DNA of 64,000 nt, taken from JAEUOS01 sp031423955 (GTDB lineage: Bacteria; Pseudomonadota; Gammaproteobacteria; Burkholderiales; JAEUOS01). Of the stretch, positions 18,380 to 27,543 are shown in pieces (the stretch's first letter is position 1; each line of letters opens with the position of its first letter). Location: NCBI GenBank assembly GCA_031423955.1, contig JANPGJ010000069.1, positions 1 to 64,000 on the forward strand, read 5' to 3'. The position numbers were made by a program, and so were the translations under genes. Below the pieces are notes generated by a model, which had not been told where the DNA came from, ran no database searches, and saw only the letters and a program-made list of their open reading frames with translations.

Positions 18380-18558
18380 AGCAGCTCCGAACAATGCCTA
18401 CCGGTCAACGGGTGAAAGTTCCGGTCGGCCCCGGCAACGGCGCACAGGTGCTGATCGAATCACGTCCGCCGCGTGCACGATCCCGCGGAGCGCGCCAACC
18501 GGTTATGCTTCCCACCCCTGAAACGAAACACCGGCGCCGGCGCGCTGCACCAAGACCC

Positions 18559-19545
18559 ATGCAAACACGCAAACTCGGAACCTCCGACCTGTTAGTCCCG
18601 ACCCTGTGCTTTGGCGGCAATGTCTTCGGCTGGACCGCCGACCAGAGTGCCTCTTTCAAGCTGCTTGATGCGCTTGCCGAATCCGGCTGCAACTTCATCG
18701 ACACCGCCGACGTTTACTCCAAGTGGGCGCCCGGCAACCAGGGCGGCGAATCCGAGATGCTGATCGGCAAATGGCTGCGCCACAACGCCAGGCGCCGCGG
18801 CCGCCACAGCCTGGTCATCGCCTCCAAAGTAGGCATGGACATGGGCGGCGGTCGCCGCGGCCTGTCACCTGCGTATATCGCGCAGGCAGTTGAAGCCTCG
18901 CTCAAGCGCCTGCAAACCGACTATATCGATCTTTACCAGTCGCACACCGACGACGCCGACACGCCGCTGGAGGAAACCCTGGCGACCTACGACAAGCTGA
19001 TCAAGCAGGGAAAAGTTCGCTACATCGGTGCGTCGAACTACGGCGCCGAGCGCCTGCGCCTGGCGCTGAAGCTGAGTCGGGACCATCGCCTGCCGGCTTA
19101 CGTCAGCCTGCAACCGGAATACAACCTGTGCGATCGCGCCGGCTACGAAAGCGCGCTTGAACCGCTATGCCGCAAGCACAATATCGGCGTGATTGGCTAC
19201 TACTCGCTGGCCAGCGGATTCCTGAGCGGCAAATACCGCAGCGCCGGTGATGCCGGCAAGAGTCCGCGCGGCGCGCGCGCCAGTGGCTATCTGAACGAAC
19301 GCGGCCTGCGTATCCTGGCCGCCCTTGACCAGGTGGCGGCGCGCCATCGCGCCAACCCGACCCGGGTAGCCCTTGCCTGGCTGATAGCACGCCCTGGCAT
19401 TACCGCGCCTATCGCCAGCGCCACCAGCCTGGATCAACTGCATGACCTGATCGCCGCCACCGAACTGCGACTCGACAGCGGCGACATCGGCCTGCTCGAC
19501 CAGGCAAGTGCGCAAGCTGCGGTGAAGCCCTCGCACTCCGCTTGA
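18559..19545 (+). CDS. Aldo/keto reductase
   Basis: A 328-residue NADPH-dependent oxidoreductase with the TIM-barrel aldo/keto reductase fold. The start MQTRKLGTSDLLVPTLCFGG and the catalytic Asp/Tyr region NFIDTADVYS are typical. Lys and His of the tetrad are expected in VIASKVGMDMG and YQSHTDD. C-terminal NADP-binding residues fall around ITAPIASATSLDQL. It belongs to the branch of general aldehyde/ketone reductases (YajO-like); the substrate is not predictable. The chosen ATG begins at the conserved N-terminus. The next gene, a Bug receptor, starts 10 bases after its stop, so the two are probably co-transcribed. Confidence 0.9.
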   Translation: MQTRKLGTSDLLVPTLCFGGNVFGWTADQSASFKLLDALAESGCNFIDTADVYSKWAPGNQGGESEMLIGKWLRHNARRRGRHSLVIASKVGMDMGGGRRGLSPAYIAQAVEASLKRLQTDYIDLYQSHTDDADTPLEETLATYDKLIKQGKVRYIGASNYGAERLRLALKLSRDHRLPAYVSLQPEYNLCDRAGYESALEPLCRKHNIGVIGYYSLASGFLSGKYRSAGDAGKSPRGARASGYLNERGLRILAALDQVAARHRANPTRVALAWLIARPGITAPIASATSLDQLHDLIAATELRLDSGDIGLLDQASAQAAVKPSHSA

Positions 19546-19555
19546 GGCAAGCGGG

Positions 19556-20527
19556 ATGTTCATTCGGCAACTCCTGCTGGCTTGTGTGACGGCCGCGGCC
19601 TGCCTGCCTTCGGCGGGCAATCCACAGGCCTATCCTGGCAAGCCGGTACGCATTGTCGTGCCGTTCCCGCCCGGCGGCGGCACCGACATCGGCACCCGGA
19701 TCCTGGCGCAAAAGCTGTCCGAGGTCTGGGGCCAGTCGGTGGTGGTCGAAAACAAGGGCGGCGCCGCCGGAATTGTCGGCACCGAATTCACCGCCAAGGC
19801 GATGCCGGACGGCCATTCATTGATGATGGGCAACATCGGCACCCATGCGATCAACGTCAGCCTGTACAAGAAACTCCCCTACGACCCGGTACGCGATTTC
19901 GCCCCGGTGAGTCAGATTGCCGGTCTACCGCTGTTCCTTCTGGTTCATCCCTCGGTGCCCGCCAACTCGACCGCTGACCTGGTGGCGCTTCTAAAGGCCA
20001 AACCTGGCCAATTCGATTACTCCAGTTCCGGCAGCGGTGGTTCAATGCATGTCGCCGCCGAATTGTTCAAGAGCATTGCCGGGGTGCGCATCGTGCATAT
20101 CCCCTACAAGGGCGGCGGGCCGGCGGTCGCCGACCTTCTTGCAGGCCAGGTGAAGATTTCATTCGCGACCGTGCTTGAAACCCTGCAACATGTGAAAAGC
20201 GGAAAACTGCGGGCGCTGGCGATCACCAGCAGCCGGCGCTCGCTGGCCGCGCCGGAGTTTCCGACCATTGCCGAAGCCGGCTTGCCGGGTTATGAATCGA
20301 CCTCCTGGCTGGCGCTGTTCGCGCCAGCCGGCACGCCCAGGGAAATCGTTTCCAAGGTCGCGGCCGACGCCGCGCGGGTGATGAACTCCGCGGAGGTGCG
20401 CGAGCGGTTCGTGGCGCAGGGCGCTGATCCGATCGGCTCCACTCCGGAGCAACTGGCCGCCGTCCTGACGCGCGATATCGCAAAATACGCCAAGGTCATG
20501 AAGGATTCCGGCACCCAGCCGGAGTAA
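19556..20527 (+). CDS. Bug-family (TctC-like) periplasmic solute-binding protein
   Basis: A 323-residue tripartite tricarboxylate transporter receptor. A signal peptide (first ~22 residues) is followed by the Bug hallmark YPGKPVRIVVPFPPGGGTD, by VVVENKGGAAGIVGTE and by DLLAGQVKISF. Bug proteins bind small carboxylates and are greatly expanded in Burkholderiales; most are orphans without membrane subunits, as here, since no TctA or TctB gene is near. The ligand is unknown. A broken second Bug gene lies at 23338-23775 on the other strand. Confidence 0.92.
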   Translation: MFIRQLLLACVTAAACLPSAGNPQAYPGKPVRIVVPFPPGGGTDIGTRILAQKLSEVWGQSVVVENKGGAAGIVGTEFTAKAMPDGHSLMMGNIGTHAINVSLYKKLPYDPVRDFAPVSQIAGLPLFLLVHPSVPANSTADLVALLKAKPGQFDYSSSGSGGSMHVAAELFKSIAGVRIVHIPYKGGGPAVADLLAGQVKISFATVLETLQHVKSGKLRALAITSSRRSLAAPEFPTIAEAGLPGYESTSWLALFAPAGTPREIVSKVAADAARVMNSAEVRERFVAQGADPIGSTPEQLAAVLTRDIAKYAKVMKDSGTQPE

Positions 20528-20552
20528 CAAGTTCAGCTACCGCCACGCTCCG

Positions 20553-21401
20553 ATGTTCAGTTACCGCCACGGCTTTCACGCCGGCAATCATGCCGACGTT
20601 CTCAAACATCTGGTGCTGGTGCAACTGCTGCAACACATGGGCGCCAAGGACACGCCCTACACGGTGGTCGATACCCATGCCGGCGCCGGTTGCTACTCGC
20701 TCGAAGCAGGCAGCTATGCGGCGAAGAACGCGGAATACGGCAGCGGCATCGGCCGCCTGTGGGGGCCGGCCACCTACCACGGGGCGATCGCCGACTACCT
20801 GCGCGAGATGAAAGCGGCAAACCCCGACACCGCCCTCAAGCGCTATCCGGGCTCGCCGCAGATTGCGCTGCAGATGATGCGTGCGCAGGATCGCCAGCGT
20901 CTGTTCGAACTGCACCCGACCGAGGGCCGCGCCCTGCAGGAGTACTTCCGCGACGAAGACAAGCGTGTCATTGTGCGCGCCGCCGACGGCTTCACCAGCC
21001 TCAAATCGGTGTTGCCGCCGCCGTCGCGGCGTGCGCTGGTGCTGATCGACCCGTCCTACGAAGACAAGACGGATTACGAGCGGGTGGTAGGCATGATGCG
21101 CGAGGCGCTGCAGCGCTTTGCCACCGGTATCTACGCAATCTGGTATCCGCAGGTGCGGCGTCGCGAATCAACCCGACTGCCGGAGCAGTTGCAGCGGCTG
21201 GCAGGCGACAAGTGGCTGCATGCCTCGCTGACCATCATGGCCCCGCCGTCCGACGGGTTCGGTTTGTACGGTAGCGGCATGTTCGTGTTCAACCCGCCCT
21301 GGCAACTGGCGGCGCGCCTGCGCGAGTCGCTGCCGCTATTGAAAAAGCTGCTTGGCGTTGACGCGCGCGCCGCTTTCCAACTGCAGGGCGAACAAGGCTG
21401 A
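20553..21401 (+). CDS. rlmJ: 23S rRNA (adenine2030-N6)-methyltransferase
   Basis: The protein has 282 residues. It methylates A2030 of 23S rRNA with S-adenosylmethionine. The N-terminus MFSYRHGFHAGNHADVLKH is diagnostic for RlmJ. The SAM-binding region follows at VVDTHAGAGCYSL, and the N6-methyltransferase motif IV appears as IDPSYEDK (DPSY rather than the more usual DPPY). C-terminal GSGMFVFNPPW is also conserved. It lies 25 bases after the Bug gene, a loose operon with no evident functional tie. Confidence 0.95.
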   Translation: MFSYRHGFHAGNHADVLKHLVLVQLLQHMGAKDTPYTVVDTHAGAGCYSLEAGSYAAKNAEYGSGIGRLWGPATYHGAIADYLREMKAANPDTALKRYPGSPQIALQMMRAQDRQRLFELHPTEGRALQEYFRDEDKRVIVRAADGFTSLKSVLPPPSRRALVLIDPSYEDKTDYERVVGMMREALQRFATGIYAIWYPQVRRRESTRLPEQLQRLAGDKWLHASLTIMAPPSDGFGLYGSGMFVFNPPWQLAARLRESLPLLKKLLGVDARAAFQLQGEQG

Positions 21402-21520
21402 GAGCGCATCGCAGCCGCTGCGCGACCGCGTGCACCGGCCGGCCGACCAGGTGACCGGCAGAGTCAACCCGAGCCGGCCCATAATCGCCCCATCAACCGT
21501 TGCCGCTACCGCTACATACC

Positions 21521-23224
21521 ATGTCAACTTCCACCCCGTTCAAGGCTCGCCTCTGGCGCCTGGTCAAACCCTATTTCGCCAGTGAGCAGCGGACCATCGC
21601 GCTGGGCTTCCTGGCCGCGGTGATCGCGCTCAACCTGATCGCCGTCTACGTCGATGTGCTGCTCAACGAGTTCAACCGCGACTTCTACAACGCCCTGGAG
21701 CAAAAGGATTTCGCCGCCTTCAAGACCCAGTTGCTGCGATTTTCCTACCTTGCCTTCTTTTTCATCGTTGTCGCGGTCTACAAGTTCTACCTGACGCAGT
21801 TGCTCGAATTGCGCTGGCGCGAATGGCTGACCGGGCGCTATCTCGACCGCTGGCTGGCCCATCGCGCCTACTACAAGGTCGAACTGTTCCACCGCGCGAC
21901 CGACAACCCGGATCAACGAATCGCCGAGGACGTGCGCGCGGTCACCGAGAAAACCGTCGAACTCACCATGGGGCTCCTGGGTTCGGTGGTGACGCTGGCG
22001 GCATTTCTGTCGATTCTGTGGACGGTGTCGGGGCCCCTCGCCTTCGCCTTGGGAGGCACGCAATTCTCGATCCCCGGCTACATGGTCTGGGTCGCCATTG
22101 CCTACGCGTTCGGCGGATCACTGCTGATTCACTGGATCGGCAAACCCCTGATCGACATCAACAACCGGGTGCAGAAGGTCGAGGCCGACTTTCGCTACGG
22201 GCTGATCCGCGTCCGCGAAAACGCCGAAAGCATCGCGCTCTATGGCGGCGAGCCGGGTGAGCGGTCGGTTCTGGGTGCACGTTACCGCACGCTGCTGGAC
22301 ACCACCCTGGAGCTGATCAAGCGCCAGAAGACGGTCATCACCGCGCGCGTGTTCTACGCCCAGATCGCGGTCATTTTTCCGATTGTGGTCGCCGCACCGC
22401 GTTATTTCGGCGGCGCCATCAAGCTGGGCGAACTGATGCAAATCGCCTCCGCATTCGGGCAGGTGCAGTCGGCCCTGTCATGGTTCATCGACGCGTATGC
22501 CAATCTCGCGGCATGGAAGGCCAGCGTCGACCGTCTGCTGAGCTTCGACGACGCCTTGCGGGAAGCCGAATCCGGCATTGCGCTGCCGGTGACCGCCGGT
22601 ACGGCACCGGCCATGAGCAACGTGACCCTGACCACCCCGCAGGGACTGCCGATCGTCGCTGGGGCGACGCTTGCCATCGGCAGCGGCGAGCGCTGGCTAG
22701 TGAGCGGCCCCTCCGGCAGCGGCAAGAGCACCCTGTTCCGCGCGCTCGCCGGCATCTGGCCATTTGGCCAGGGCGCAGTCACCGCACCGGGCAGTGGTGT
22801 GCTGTTCCTGCCGCAGCGGCCGTACCTGCCGTTGGGTACGCTCAAGGCGGCGGTGTGTTATCCGGGCGCTGCGCAGGACGTCGACGACAAAACGGTGCGC
22901 GCAGCGCTCACTGACTGCCACCTACCGCATCTGGTCGACCTGCTGCAGGAAGACGGCGCATGGGACAAGCGCCTGTCGCCGGGCGAGCAGCAGCGCATCG
23001 GCTTCGCGCGTGTACTGATCAATCGCCCGCAATGGTTGTTCATGGATGAATCGACTGCCGCCCTGGATGCGCCGACCGCGCGCGCGCTCTATGCACTGGT
23101 CCGCGAACGGCTGCCGCACGCCGCCCTGATCAGCATTGCGCACAACGCCGAAATCGCTGAATTCCATGACCGGCGGATAGTTCTGAGCCCGGGGGCCGGT
23201 GGATCTACCGTGACCGCGACATGA
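21521..23224 (+). CDS. SbmA/BacA-like ABC transporter, fused permease and ATPase
   Basis: The protein has 567 residues. The N-terminal ~330 residues form the SbmA/BacA-type membrane domain, with FNRDFYNALEQKDFAAF and the region around LTQLLELRWREWLTGRYL. The C-terminal ATPase has Walker A GPSGSGKSTLFRAL, signature LSPGEQQRIGFARV and Walker B WLFMDEST. This is the YddA/Rv1819c layout, in which members move vitamin B12, peptides or very-long-chain lipids. The exact cargo here is unknown. The start ATG 21521 gives the usual N-terminus; seven further codons upstream are also open. Confidence 0.9.
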   Translation: MSTSTPFKARLWRLVKPYFASEQRTIALGFLAAVIALNLIAVYVDVLLNEFNRDFYNALEQKDFAAFKTQLLRFSYLAFFFIVVAVYKFYLTQLLELRWREWLTGRYLDRWLAHRAYYKVELFHRATDNPDQRIAEDVRAVTEKTVELTMGLLGSVVTLAAFLSILWTVSGPLAFALGGTQFSIPGYMVWVAIAYAFGGSLLIHWIGKPLIDINNRVQKVEADFRYGLIRVRENAESIALYGGEPGERSVLGARYRTLLDTTLELIKRQKTVITARVFYAQIAVIFPIVVAAPRYFGGAIKLGELMQIASAFGQVQSALSWFIDAYANLAAWKASVDRLLSFDDALREAESGIALPVTAGTAPAMSNVTLTTPQGLPIVAGATLAIGSGERWLVSGPSGSGKSTLFRALAGIWPFGQGAVTAPGSGVLFLPQRPYLPLGTLKAAVCYPGAAQDVDDKTVRAALTDCHLPHLVDLLQEDGAWDKRLSPGEQQRIGFARVLINRPQWLFMDESTAALDAPTARALYALVRERLPHAALISIAHNAEIAEFHDRRIVLSPGAGGSTVTAT

Positions 23225-23337
23225 TTCGGCCAGTAGTGCCGCCTGCTGTCAGACAAGCACAGCAGCAGCCGGCCTGTTTGCCACCCGACGATGGGAATCG
23301 CCGCGTCCGGTGTGATTACGGGGCGCCCTCAGTATGC

Positions 23338-23775
23338 CTATTCGGTGCTGATGTTCGCCGTGGCAACCACCTTGGCCCAGCGCGCGTGATCGTCACGAAT
23401 CACCGCGCCCAAGCGCTCGGCGGTCAGGTTCCACATGTCGAGTCCGCCCTTGGCGAAACGCTCGGCCAGCGCCGCATCGGCCAATACTGAGGCCGCGCCA
23501 TCGTGCAGGACCTTGACTACCGCAGGCGACGTGCTTCTGCGGGCAAACAAAGCGATCGATGACGAGTAGTCGTAATTTGCAACACCAGCCTCCTGCAAGG
23601 TCGGCAGATTCTAGTACGCGCCGCTACGCTGCGGCCCGGCGAAGCCGATGAATTTCACGCGCCCGGAACGCAGGTGCGGCAAGGCCAGCGCCTGCGCCAT
23701 GAACATCACCTGCACCTGGCCGGCGAACAGATCGGTGCTGCAAGATTGGCCCGGGATCGCGAAGACACTCCGGGC
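23338..23775 (-). pseudogene. Broken Bug-family receptor gene (C-terminal remnant)
   Basis: Read on the minus strand, the frame gives DLFAGQVQVMFMAQALALP, then HLRSGRVKFIGFAGPQRS, then a TAG stop at 23611-23609, then NLPTLQEAGVANYDYSSSI and a full C-terminus. This matches the last ~140 residues of Bug receptors. The N-terminal two thirds are missing: the remnant begins within about 10 bases of the end of the FAA-hydrolase gene. Both the truncation and the stop show that the gene is dead. The part after the stop is an 86-residue open frame, but it has no signal peptide and is unlikely to be useful. Confidence 0.8.
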
Positions 23776-23784
23776 CAACCGCCA

Positions 23785-24495
23785 TCAAGCTGCGTAACTG
23801 ATGCGCAGGTCGCCAACGCCGTCGGCGTGGCCTTCGAGCTTGTCGCCCTTCTTCACCGGGCCGACGCCGGCCGGCGTACCGGTCATGATCAGATCACCGG
23901 GTTCCAGCGTGACCAGATGCGACAAGTAGGAAATCTGTTCCTGCACGTTCCATATCTGCATTGCCAGATCACCCTGTTGACGAATCTCGCCATTGATCTT
24001 GAGCCAGATCGCGCCCTTGGCCGGATGACCGATTTCGGCCGCCGGTTTGAGTGCGGTAATCGGCGCCGACTCATCGAAGCTCTTGCCCATTTCCCACGGC
24101 CGACCCAGTTTCTTGGCGTCACCCTGCAGGTCGCGGCGCGTCATGTCCAGGCCGAGGCCATAGCCCCATACATGTTCCAGCGCCTTTTCAACCGCGATGT
24201 TCTTGCCGCCGGTACCGATGGCCACCACCAGTTCGATTTCGTGGTGGCAGTCCTTGGTACCCACCGGATAAGCAATGGTCGAATCGTTTTGCACTATGGC
24301 ATTGGCCGGCTTCATGAAGAAGAACGGCGGCTCGCGATCCGGATCGTGACCCATTTCACGCGCATGGTCGGCATAGTTACGGCCGACGCAATAGATGCGC
24401 CCGACCGGAAAACGCAATTCGCTGCCGACAATCGGCAGCGAGGGCTGGGGGCCCAGATCGATTACAAACTTGGCATTGCGCAAATCATCCTTCAT
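23785..24495 (-). CDS. Fumarylacetoacetate hydrolase family protein
   Basis: A 236-residue FAH-fold enzyme. GRIYCVGRNYADHAREMG, PFFFMKPANAIV, the metal-binding HHEIELVVAIG and LEPGDLIMTGTPAGVGPV are all present. Short stand-alone members of this size include fumarylpyruvate hydrolase of gentisate breakdown and oxaloacetate decarboxylase-like enzymes. The length and N-terminus fit a fumarylpyruvate/acylpyruvate hydrolase, but no gentisate dioxygenase gene is nearby. The upstream region is shared with the divergent VOC gene. Confidence 0.88.
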   Translation of the reverse strand: MKDDLRNAKFVIDLGPQPSLPIVGSELRFPVGRIYCVGRNYADHAREMGHDPDREPPFFFMKPANAIVQNDSTIAYPVGTKDCHHEIELVVAIGTGGKNIAVEKALEHVWGYGLGLDMTRRDLQGDAKKLGRPWEMGKSFDESAPITALKPAAEIGHPAKGAIWLKINGEIRQQGDLAMQIWNVQEQISYLSHLVTLEPGDLIMTGTPAGVGPVKKGDKLEGHADGVGDLRISYAA

Positions 24496-25021
24496 GCTGC
24501 TTCCTTTCGAGGTTGTCGACTCCGGCCCTTGTTCCGGGGACGATTGAAAAATTGTACAGCCCTTGTGCTGTCACAAACGCGATGGAGACCGACCTCAAGA
24601 GCGGCGGACTTCGCTTGAATCAACAACGAAACCGATCCCGGACGACCCACCAGGTTCCGATAAGGAGAAACAACGCGCCTGTGGAATGTGGCTGCGGAAT
24701 GTGGCTGCGCCGGGGCGCTGCCGCCAGCATGACCATAGCCCGTCAACGTAATGGACTGATGGTATGCGGGTGCGAAAACCACTGCTAGGGTGCGGATTGG
24801 CGATTAGTTGGATTTTCTTCCTCAATCGCCGGCTTCGGATCAAAACCCGGTCTGCGGTTCATCGCGTCGGAGCGCAGGCGCCTTGATTTCATGCAAAATG
24901 CCGACTCCGGAAACCCTGACATCGCAAAACGCCGGTTGTTTTTCGCCCGATCCCGGTCTTCGGTTGACACCGCACGACGAGTCGCATGCGCAAAATGGCC
25001 AGCACTTACGGAGACCAAAGA
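24496..25021. other. Divergent intergenic region with a short tandem repeat
   Basis: About 525 bases between the FAA-hydrolase and the VOC gene. A 13-base unit, GGAATGTGGCTGC, occurs twice in direct tandem at 24683-24708. No coding frame with family similarity, no tRNA and no clear terminator was seen. Promoters for both flanking genes must lie here. Confidence 0.5.
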
Positions 25022-25480
25022 ATGCCGCTCAGCCATCTCGAACACGTCCTCGTTCAAACCGTCGACATGGACGCCACGCGCGATTTCTACACCCGCATCC
25101 TCGGCATGCGTGTGGGCCCCTCGCCGGCATTCAATTTCCCGGTGTTCTGGCTGTATGTCGGTGATCGCGACGTGATTCACGTCACCGTCGGCGGCGCCAA
25201 CACCAGCGAGAACCGCAAAAAGTATGTGGGGCAACAGTCGGACGCCACCGCCGGCAGCGGCGTGATCGATCACATCGCGTTTCGCGCCACCGGCTTGTCC
25301 GATACGATGGAACACCTGACGCGCCACAAGGTGGATTTCAAGAAGCGCATGGTCAACGACCAGGGCCTGTTCCAGTTGTTCATGATGGATCCCAACGGGA
25401 TCAAGGTCGAACTCAATTTTTCGAACGATGAAGTGGGCTCGGTGCGGCCGGAACTGATGGCCACCGACCTGCCGGCCTGA
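25022..25480 (+). CDS. VOC (glyoxalase/dioxygenase) family protein
   Basis: The protein has 152 residues. Two beta-alpha-beta-beta-beta modules are seen, with the metal-binding His in LSHLEHVLVQTVD, a second His in GVIDHIAFRA, and the C-terminal MMDPNGIKVELNF Glu. These are the standard VOC metal ligands. Members act as glyoxalases, isomerases or ring-cleaving dioxygenases; this one cannot be assigned further. The start ATG 25022 has GGAG ten bases upstream; an earlier in-frame codon at 24986 lacks a better site. Confidence 0.85.
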   Translation: MPLSHLEHVLVQTVDMDATRDFYTRILGMRVGPSPAFNFPVFWLYVGDRDVIHVTVGGANTSENRKKYVGQQSDATAGSGVIDHIAFRATGLSDTMEHLTRHKVDFKKRMVNDQGLFQLFMMDPNGIKVELNFSNDEVGSVRPELMATDLPA

Positions 25481-25592
25481 TCAGCCCCCGCGTCGCTCAA
25501 TCACAAGCCGGCGCGTTCGCTGCACCGCGTGTGCTTTGGCCGGGCGCGCCCGCGGGTGCCGCGGCTCGAACCGCCGCGACGCCGGCGGGCGG

Positions 25593-27284
25593 TCACGCAG
25601 TTGGCCAGATCACTTTCTGACCCGAACTCTCCCAACCCTGGTACTGCGCCGCATAGACTTCCTCGATGCGGTTGCGCTTGACCTTGAAGGTCGGCGTGAT
25701 GATGTCATTGTCCACCGTCCAGGCGGTGGTCACCACCACCAGGCACTCGAGTTGCTCGTGCGGGTCGAGTGTGGCGTTGATGTCCTGCAGGTGCTTCCCA
25801 AGGGAGGTATTGAGTTCGACCCGTGCCGCGGCATCGCCGACCCGCACGACAGCCTCGGCATTGAGCATCACAATGCCCAGCGGCTGGCCGAGGTTGGCGC
25901 CGGTGACCACGCAGGCCTCCACCGCCTCGTGCATCACCAGCTTGTCTTCGATCGGCGCCGGCGCCACGTATTTTCCCTTGCTGGTCTTGAACATGTCCTT
26001 CAGGCGGCCGGTGATGTGCAGGCTGCCCTCGGCGTCGATCCGCCCCTTGTCGCCGGTGCGCAGCCAGCCGTCGGCGGTATAGGTATCGCGGGTCAGCTCC
26101 GGCTCCTTGTAGTAGCCCAGCATCAGGGCCTGACTGCGCATCTGGATCTCGCCGCTGTCCGCATCAATCCGCACTTCAACGCCTTCGTAGGCCGGGCCCA
26201 CGCTGCCCTGCTGGTTGCGGCCAGGCACTGTCAGGTGCGACAGCGCCAGGTTTTCGGTCATGCCATAACCCTCGTTGATCGGCAGGCCCAGCTTGCGATA
26301 CCACGCCAGCAATTCCACCGGCATCGGCGCGGCGCCGCCGGCGGCGATGCGGCACTGATCGAGCCCGAGCGCTCCCAGCACCTTGCGCCGCACCAGACCG
26401 CCGATGATCGGAATCGACAGCAGGAAATCGAGCTTCGCCGGCGGCAGCTTGTGGTGCACACCATGCTGAAACTTGACCCACAGCCGCGGCACCGAAAAAA
26501 AGATCGTCGGGCGCGCGCGCTGCACGTCGGCCGCAAAAGTCTCCAGTGAATCGGCGAAATACACCCGCATGCCGGTGCGCAGCCAGCCGTGTTCGACCAG
26601 CACCCGCTCGACCACATGCGCCAGCGGCAGGTAGGACAACATGCGGTCCTCGGCTGTCATGGTGATGCGCTTGATGCCACGGTCGAGCGCCCACGCGAAA
26701 TTGCCGAAGCTGTGCATCACGCCCTTGGGCCGGCCGGTGGTGCCCGAGGTGTAGATCAGCGTGGCGAGTTCGTCGGCATCGCGCAGCGGCTCGCCGGCCA
26801 ATGGTGCATTGCGTTCGCAGATCGCATCCCAGCCCTCGTAGCGCTTGATCGCGTCCGGCGGCGACAGTGGATAGCTGATGCATGGCAGGTCGGCCGGCAC
26901 CCCGGCCTGCATGCCCTCCCAGCCGTCAAGCTTGCCCACGAAGCAGGCGCGCGCCTCGCTGTGCGCCAGTATCTGCCCGATGGTATCGGCTGCCAGGGTC
27001 GGGTACAGGGGTACCGACACATGGCCGGCCATCCAGATCGCCAGGTCGCTCATCATCCACCAGGCGCAGTTCTTCGAAAAGATCGCCACTTTCGAGCCTG
27101 GTTCCCAGCCCTGCGCCCGCAGGTGCGCGGCCATCCGTCGCACCTGGTCGGCTACTTCGGACCAGGTGAAGTCGCGGATCGCGCCAGCGCCCATCGGCTG
27201 GGTCAGTGCAATCCGCCCGGGTGTGGTTTTCTCCCACTGATACAGACGTTGCAGGGCCAGAAATTCGGACGCGATGGCGCTCAT
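25593..27284 (-). CDS. AMP-forming acyl-CoA synthetase (long-chain type)
   Basis: The 563-residue ligase activates a fatty or related acid as acyl-AMP and transfers it to CoA. The AMP-binding P-loop is TLIYTSGTTGRPKGVMHS. Further family motifs are INEGYGMTEN, ADGWLRTGDKGRIDAEG and the hinge ITGRLKDMFKTSKGKYVAP. The closest type is FadD15-like long-chain ligases. ATG 27284 follows a GGAGACC site and gives the usual N-terminus. Neighbours on the same strand are an AraC regulator and hydrolases, so a catabolic role is likely; the substrate is open. Confidence 0.9.
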   Translation of the reverse strand: MSAIASEFLALQRLYQWEKTTPGRIALTQPMGAGAIRDFTWSEVADQVRRMAAHLRAQGWEPGSKVAIFSKNCAWWMMSDLAIWMAGHVSVPLYPTLAADTIGQILAHSEARACFVGKLDGWEGMQAGVPADLPCISYPLSPPDAIKRYEGWDAICERNAPLAGEPLRDADELATLIYTSGTTGRPKGVMHSFGNFAWALDRGIKRITMTAEDRMLSYLPLAHVVERVLVEHGWLRTGMRVYFADSLETFAADVQRARPTIFFSVPRLWVKFQHGVHHKLPPAKLDFLLSIPIIGGLVRRKVLGALGLDQCRIAAGGAAPMPVELLAWYRKLGLPINEGYGMTENLALSHLTVPGRNQQGSVGPAYEGVEVRIDADSGEIQMRSQALMLGYYKEPELTRDTYTADGWLRTGDKGRIDAEGSLHITGRLKDMFKTSKGKYVAPAPIEDKLVMHEAVEACVVTGANLGQPLGIVMLNAEAVVRVGDAAARVELNTSLGKHLQDINATLDPHEQLECLVVVTTAWTVDNDIITPTFKVKRNRIEEVYAAQYQGWESSGQKVIWPTA

Positions 27285-27481
27285 GGTCTTGGTCTCCGTG
27301 ATTGAAAACGACGGCGCAGGCATATGTGGATGAAATGACCAGCCACGCTAAAGTCTAGCGATCGGCGGGCAGTCGGGATTGCGATGGATCAAGCATCAGG
27401 CTATTCAGAGCCATGCCTTTGTCGATAACCGGTTGAAATCGCCGCGGCGGTGCGGCGCGGTCAATCCGGCCGCAGCGGGCA

Positions 27482-27525
27482 CGTCGCCAGTGCCGCGGCA
27501 TTGTTACGCCGCGGCACTGGCGACG
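27482..27525. repeat. Perfect 18-bp inverted repeat
   Basis: Arms 27482-27499 and 27508-27525 are perfectly complementary and enclose the 8-base loop ATTGTTAC. It lies just after the stop of the AraC gene (minus strand) and before the promoter side of nothing obvious on the plus strand. No T-run follows on either side, so it may be a stem-loop terminator, an mRNA end or a protein site. Confidence 0.6.
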
Positions 27526-27543
27526 CGGGATGCGCCGATCCGA

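Larger units (their letters stand above)
18108..18558. other. Divergent intergenic region
   Basis: About 450 bases between the minus-strand acyltransferase and the plus-strand aldo/keto reductase. Apart from the two 19-base dyad repeats, no gene, RNA or convincing promoter pair was seen. An open frame extends upstream of the reductase start at 18559, but its residues show no family similarity. Confidence 0.6.
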
